From Martensiomyces pterosporus (lineage: Eukaryota; Kickxellomycota; Kickxellomycetes; Kickxellales; Kickxellaceae), in assembly GCA_025201845.1 (NCBI GenBank), contig MU603962.1, positions 44,087 to 108,086 of the forward strand: DNA of 64,000 nucleotides. Direction: 5' to 3'. Under the pieces are notes generated by a model, which did no database searches, was not told the origin of the DNA, and saw only the letters and a program-made list of their open reading frames with translations. The position numbers and the translations under genes are program-made. Positions 62,065 through 64,000 of this stretch are shown here, piece by piece (position 1 is the first letter of the stretch; every line of letters starts with the position of its first letter).

Positions 62065-63188
62065 ACGCTTTCCTTGCCTGCATTAGAGGCTGTACTTTTG
62101 CTGCTGCTACTGCAGCTATATGTGCGAGTTCCCATTTTGCTCCACTCGAATGACAATGCAACTGCAAGTGCTTGAGTGCCGAGAGCCGGGCCAGAGATGG
62201 AGGGCCCGTTTTGGCCGCAGCTGGCGATCGGATCTGAACACATACCACGCCCTCCTGCACGCGAATTCCTGCAGCCGCTGCCTGGACAGGTGGTCTGTCT
62301 GTCTTTGTAAAGGCGTGCTCGCAAAGGTCAGCATTGGAGTCTAGCACATGTCCGGGGCGGCTGCAGATCGCCAGGTGTCTTGCAATGCCGAGGGCATTGG
62401 AGGAGAGCAGGCAGCCAGCAACAAAATGCAAAGGGCAGGGCAGCATGGAGGCGAATGTCTCTTTTCATTGGGAATCCAGGTTGGGCAGCCGCGGATGCCG
62501 GCAGGGGCAAACAAAAGCTCGAGAGGCAGAGGCGATTAATGCGGCTCAATTGGTGGTTGCAGCTGCAGCCGCCCTTGCTCTTCTGCCCGCACGTCTGCAT
62601 GCTCCATTTCTATAATTGTAACCACAAGGAGCACACCCAGCATGCGCTCCTGCTCCGGATGAGGGGGCACATGTGGGCGTCACCACACGGGAGGATGGAG
62701 ACTTCATTCTGGCTTTTTCCTGCTCCACCCACCCTCTTCCTCGCCCTTGCACAGCGAGGCAGCTTTTCCCCGCTTCGCTTCTCTCTCTCTTCTCTGCAAC
62801 CTTATTCGCATCTCCTTTTGCACCAGCAGCAGCCCCCTCCGACGCACTCTCTGCCCTGCTTTATCCCGTCTTTGTGTTTTGTGCTGCTATTCGCCCGTCC
62901 TTGGCTCCAAAAATAGCGAGGGACGATCGCACCCTGTTCACTCTTTCGCCTCTCCCTCTCCTCCCCTCTCCACGGCGCGACCCTGCTTGGACACTCTCCT
63001 CTCCCCTTACCCCAAACCCTCACTCTCCACGTACGCGCCAGCTCAGCTCCAAGGCAGCACAGAGGCACGGCAGTATAATCCCCGCCTCTTCGCAGCCATC
63101 TCCTACTATCTAGCCCTATCTTATTCGTTATATTTTACCAGTCCCTGCTCGACCCGCCTTGTGCCTCATTATTTATTGAAAGCCCGAC
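62065..63188. other. Intergenic region and leader of the kinase gene
   Basis: About 1.1 kb. From about 62710 to 63180 the strand is strongly pyrimidine-rich, forming the leader or promoter of the kinase gene. The overlapping frames here are low-complexity Ser/Pro/Leu strings and are not supported as genes. Confidence 0.55.
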
Positions 63189-64000
63189 ATGGCATTTATC
63201 AACAAGATACTGCAAAAGACAAAGAACAAGATCGGAGACAGAGACAGAGACTCGGTCAGCCCCGGATACTCATCGCCCGAAAAGCCTGCACACTACTCGG
63301 CGGCGACTCTGGCGGGTCCTGTGCCGATACCACCCACGACTGCCGGTTCCCATGCGCACACGGTCCCGTCCAATGTCACCCAGCCACATTTGATTTCTCA
63401 GCAGCAGCAGCAACAGCAGCAGGCGTATGCGACTCTTCCCCCGCAAAAACATGTGGTGCCATCGAATGTTCCCCCTATGCAGCAGCCGAGCTCTACAAGC
63501 GTGGCAACACGTGCTGCTTCGTTCTCGGTGGGTGCACAATCGGCTGTTGTCAGTAAGGGTGCTGCTGGGCTGTATGTGCCGCTGCAGCAGAACGCCATAG
63601 CCACCAACGAATACACACAGCAACAGCAACCGCAACAACAGCAGCAGCAGCAGCAGCAACATGGGATACATGGCGATCACCAGAACCAGAGCCAGAATCA
63701 GCACCCGCACCAGCACCAGCACCTCCTCCATCACCACCACCACTACCAGCAGCAGCCAATGATGCAGCCAGCGGATTTGCAGGGAGTGGAGCGGTCGTAT
63801 GAGGACACGCATGTCAAGCTGGACGACTTCGAGGTGTTCCGCACAGTGGGCACAGGGTCGTTCGGTCGCGTGCGGCTAGTGCGGCACAAGGCGACAAACA
63901 AGCACTACGCGATGAAGGTGCTGAAGAAGAACCATGTTGTAAAGGCCAAGCAAGTGGAGCACGTCAACAGCGAGCGGCGGATCCTCGCCGAGTGCAGCTG
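63189..64000 (+). CDS. cAMP-dependent protein kinase catalytic subunit-like AGC kinase, N-terminal part
   Basis: The frame is open from ATG 63189 to the window end (270 codons). The first 205 residues are disordered with three polyQ/His tracts (QQQQQQQQ, a longer Q run and an [13 protein letters not shown] region). The kinase domain then begins: [20 protein letters not shown] (Gly-rich loop GTGSFG), YAMKVLKK (catalytic Lys) and [13 protein letters not shown] (C-helix Glu). The GTGSFGRV loop and [13 protein letters not shown] are characteristic of PKA catalytic subunits (Tpk/TPK family) within AGC kinases. The enzyme would mediate cAMP signalling. The long Gln-rich N-terminal extension is typical of several fungal PKAs. 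The rest lies beyond the window, so activation-loop features cannot be checked. Confidence 0.88.
   Translation, partial: MAFINKILQKTKNKIGDRDRDSVSPGYSSPEKPAHYSAATLAGPVPIPPTTAGSHAHTVPSNVTQPHLISQQQQQQQQAYATLPPQKHVVPSNVPPMQQPSSTSVATRAASFSVGAQSAVVSKGAAGLYVPLQQNAIATNEYTQQQQPQQQQQQQQQHGIHGDHQNQSQNQHPHQHQHLLHHHHHYQQQPMMQPADLQGVERSYEDTHVKLDDFEVFRTVGTGSFGRVRLVRHKATNKHYAMKVLKKNHVVKAKQVEHVNSERRILAECS

Noticed and set aside
1..64000. Transposons, CRISPR arrays, rRNA genes or viral insertions
   Set aside because: Searched by eye for transposase or polymerase motifs, terminal repeats and regularly spaced repeats; none was convincing. Small tandem duplications are the only repeat class found.

Overview
The window is eukaryotic nuclear DNA from a fungus. 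The evidence is the gene content (beta-1,3-glucan synthase, GH72 glucanosyltransferase, C-14 sterol reductase, SAGA subunit Spt7, secreted tyrosinases), spliceosomal introns with GTRAGT/YAG borders (about 110 to 670 bp), wide pyrimidine-rich leaders and CAG/polyglutamine tracts. Codon use is GC-rich at third positions. Mixed intron content, several tyrosinases and HSF-type factors with the DNA-binding domain near the C-terminus would fit an early-diverging lineage such as Kickxellomycotina, but that placement is inference. One assembly gap (10 N at 30187-30196) lies inside a duplicated 434-bp sequence.

Layout. 1-1.9 kb: a forkhead transcription factor (minus strand, 3' end off the window), then 3 kb of apparently gene-free DNA with a perfect 72-bp tandem duplication. 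4.9-10.75 kb: a divergent pair of ribosome-biogenesis genes, RRP12 and the DEAD-box helicase HAS1. 11-23.2 kb: three secreted tyrosinases on the minus strand, interrupted by a three-exon HSF-domain gene and a Nup53-type nucleoporin. 24.6-29.8 kb: two tandem carnitine acyltransferases; both have a short upstream exon, reconstructed here, that encodes a mitochondrial presequence. 31-36.8 kb: divergent uL5m (mitochondrial ribosome) and the bromodomain protein Spt7. 37.2-39.3 kb: a doubtful polyQ ORF and a second HSF-domain factor, followed by about 4.3 kb without a convincing gene. 43.6-46.2 kb: F-actin capping protein beta divergent from ERG24. 46.5-48.1 kb: a GAS1-type glucanosyltransferase. 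48.1-52.3 kb: a long leader region of the glucan synthase. 52.3-58.2 kb: FKS1. 58.9-60.6 kb: ERG9 with one intron. 61.3-62.1 kb: a bacterial-type phosphoribosyltransferase. 63.2 kb to the end: the N-terminal part of a PKA-like kinase, cut by the window edge.

How the genes relate. RRP12 and HAS1 act in pre-rRNA processing and share one 434-bp intergenic region. The two carnitine acyltransferases move acetyl units between compartments and look like a tandem duplication with a conserved intron position. ERG24 and ERG9 (ergosterol), and GAS1 and FKS1 (beta-1,3-glucan wall), lie within 16 kb, but nothing in the sequence shows they are co-regulated. The tyrosinases are diverged paralogues, likely secreted phenol or catechol oxidases. 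I saw no transposon, CRISPR array, rRNA or convincing tRNA.
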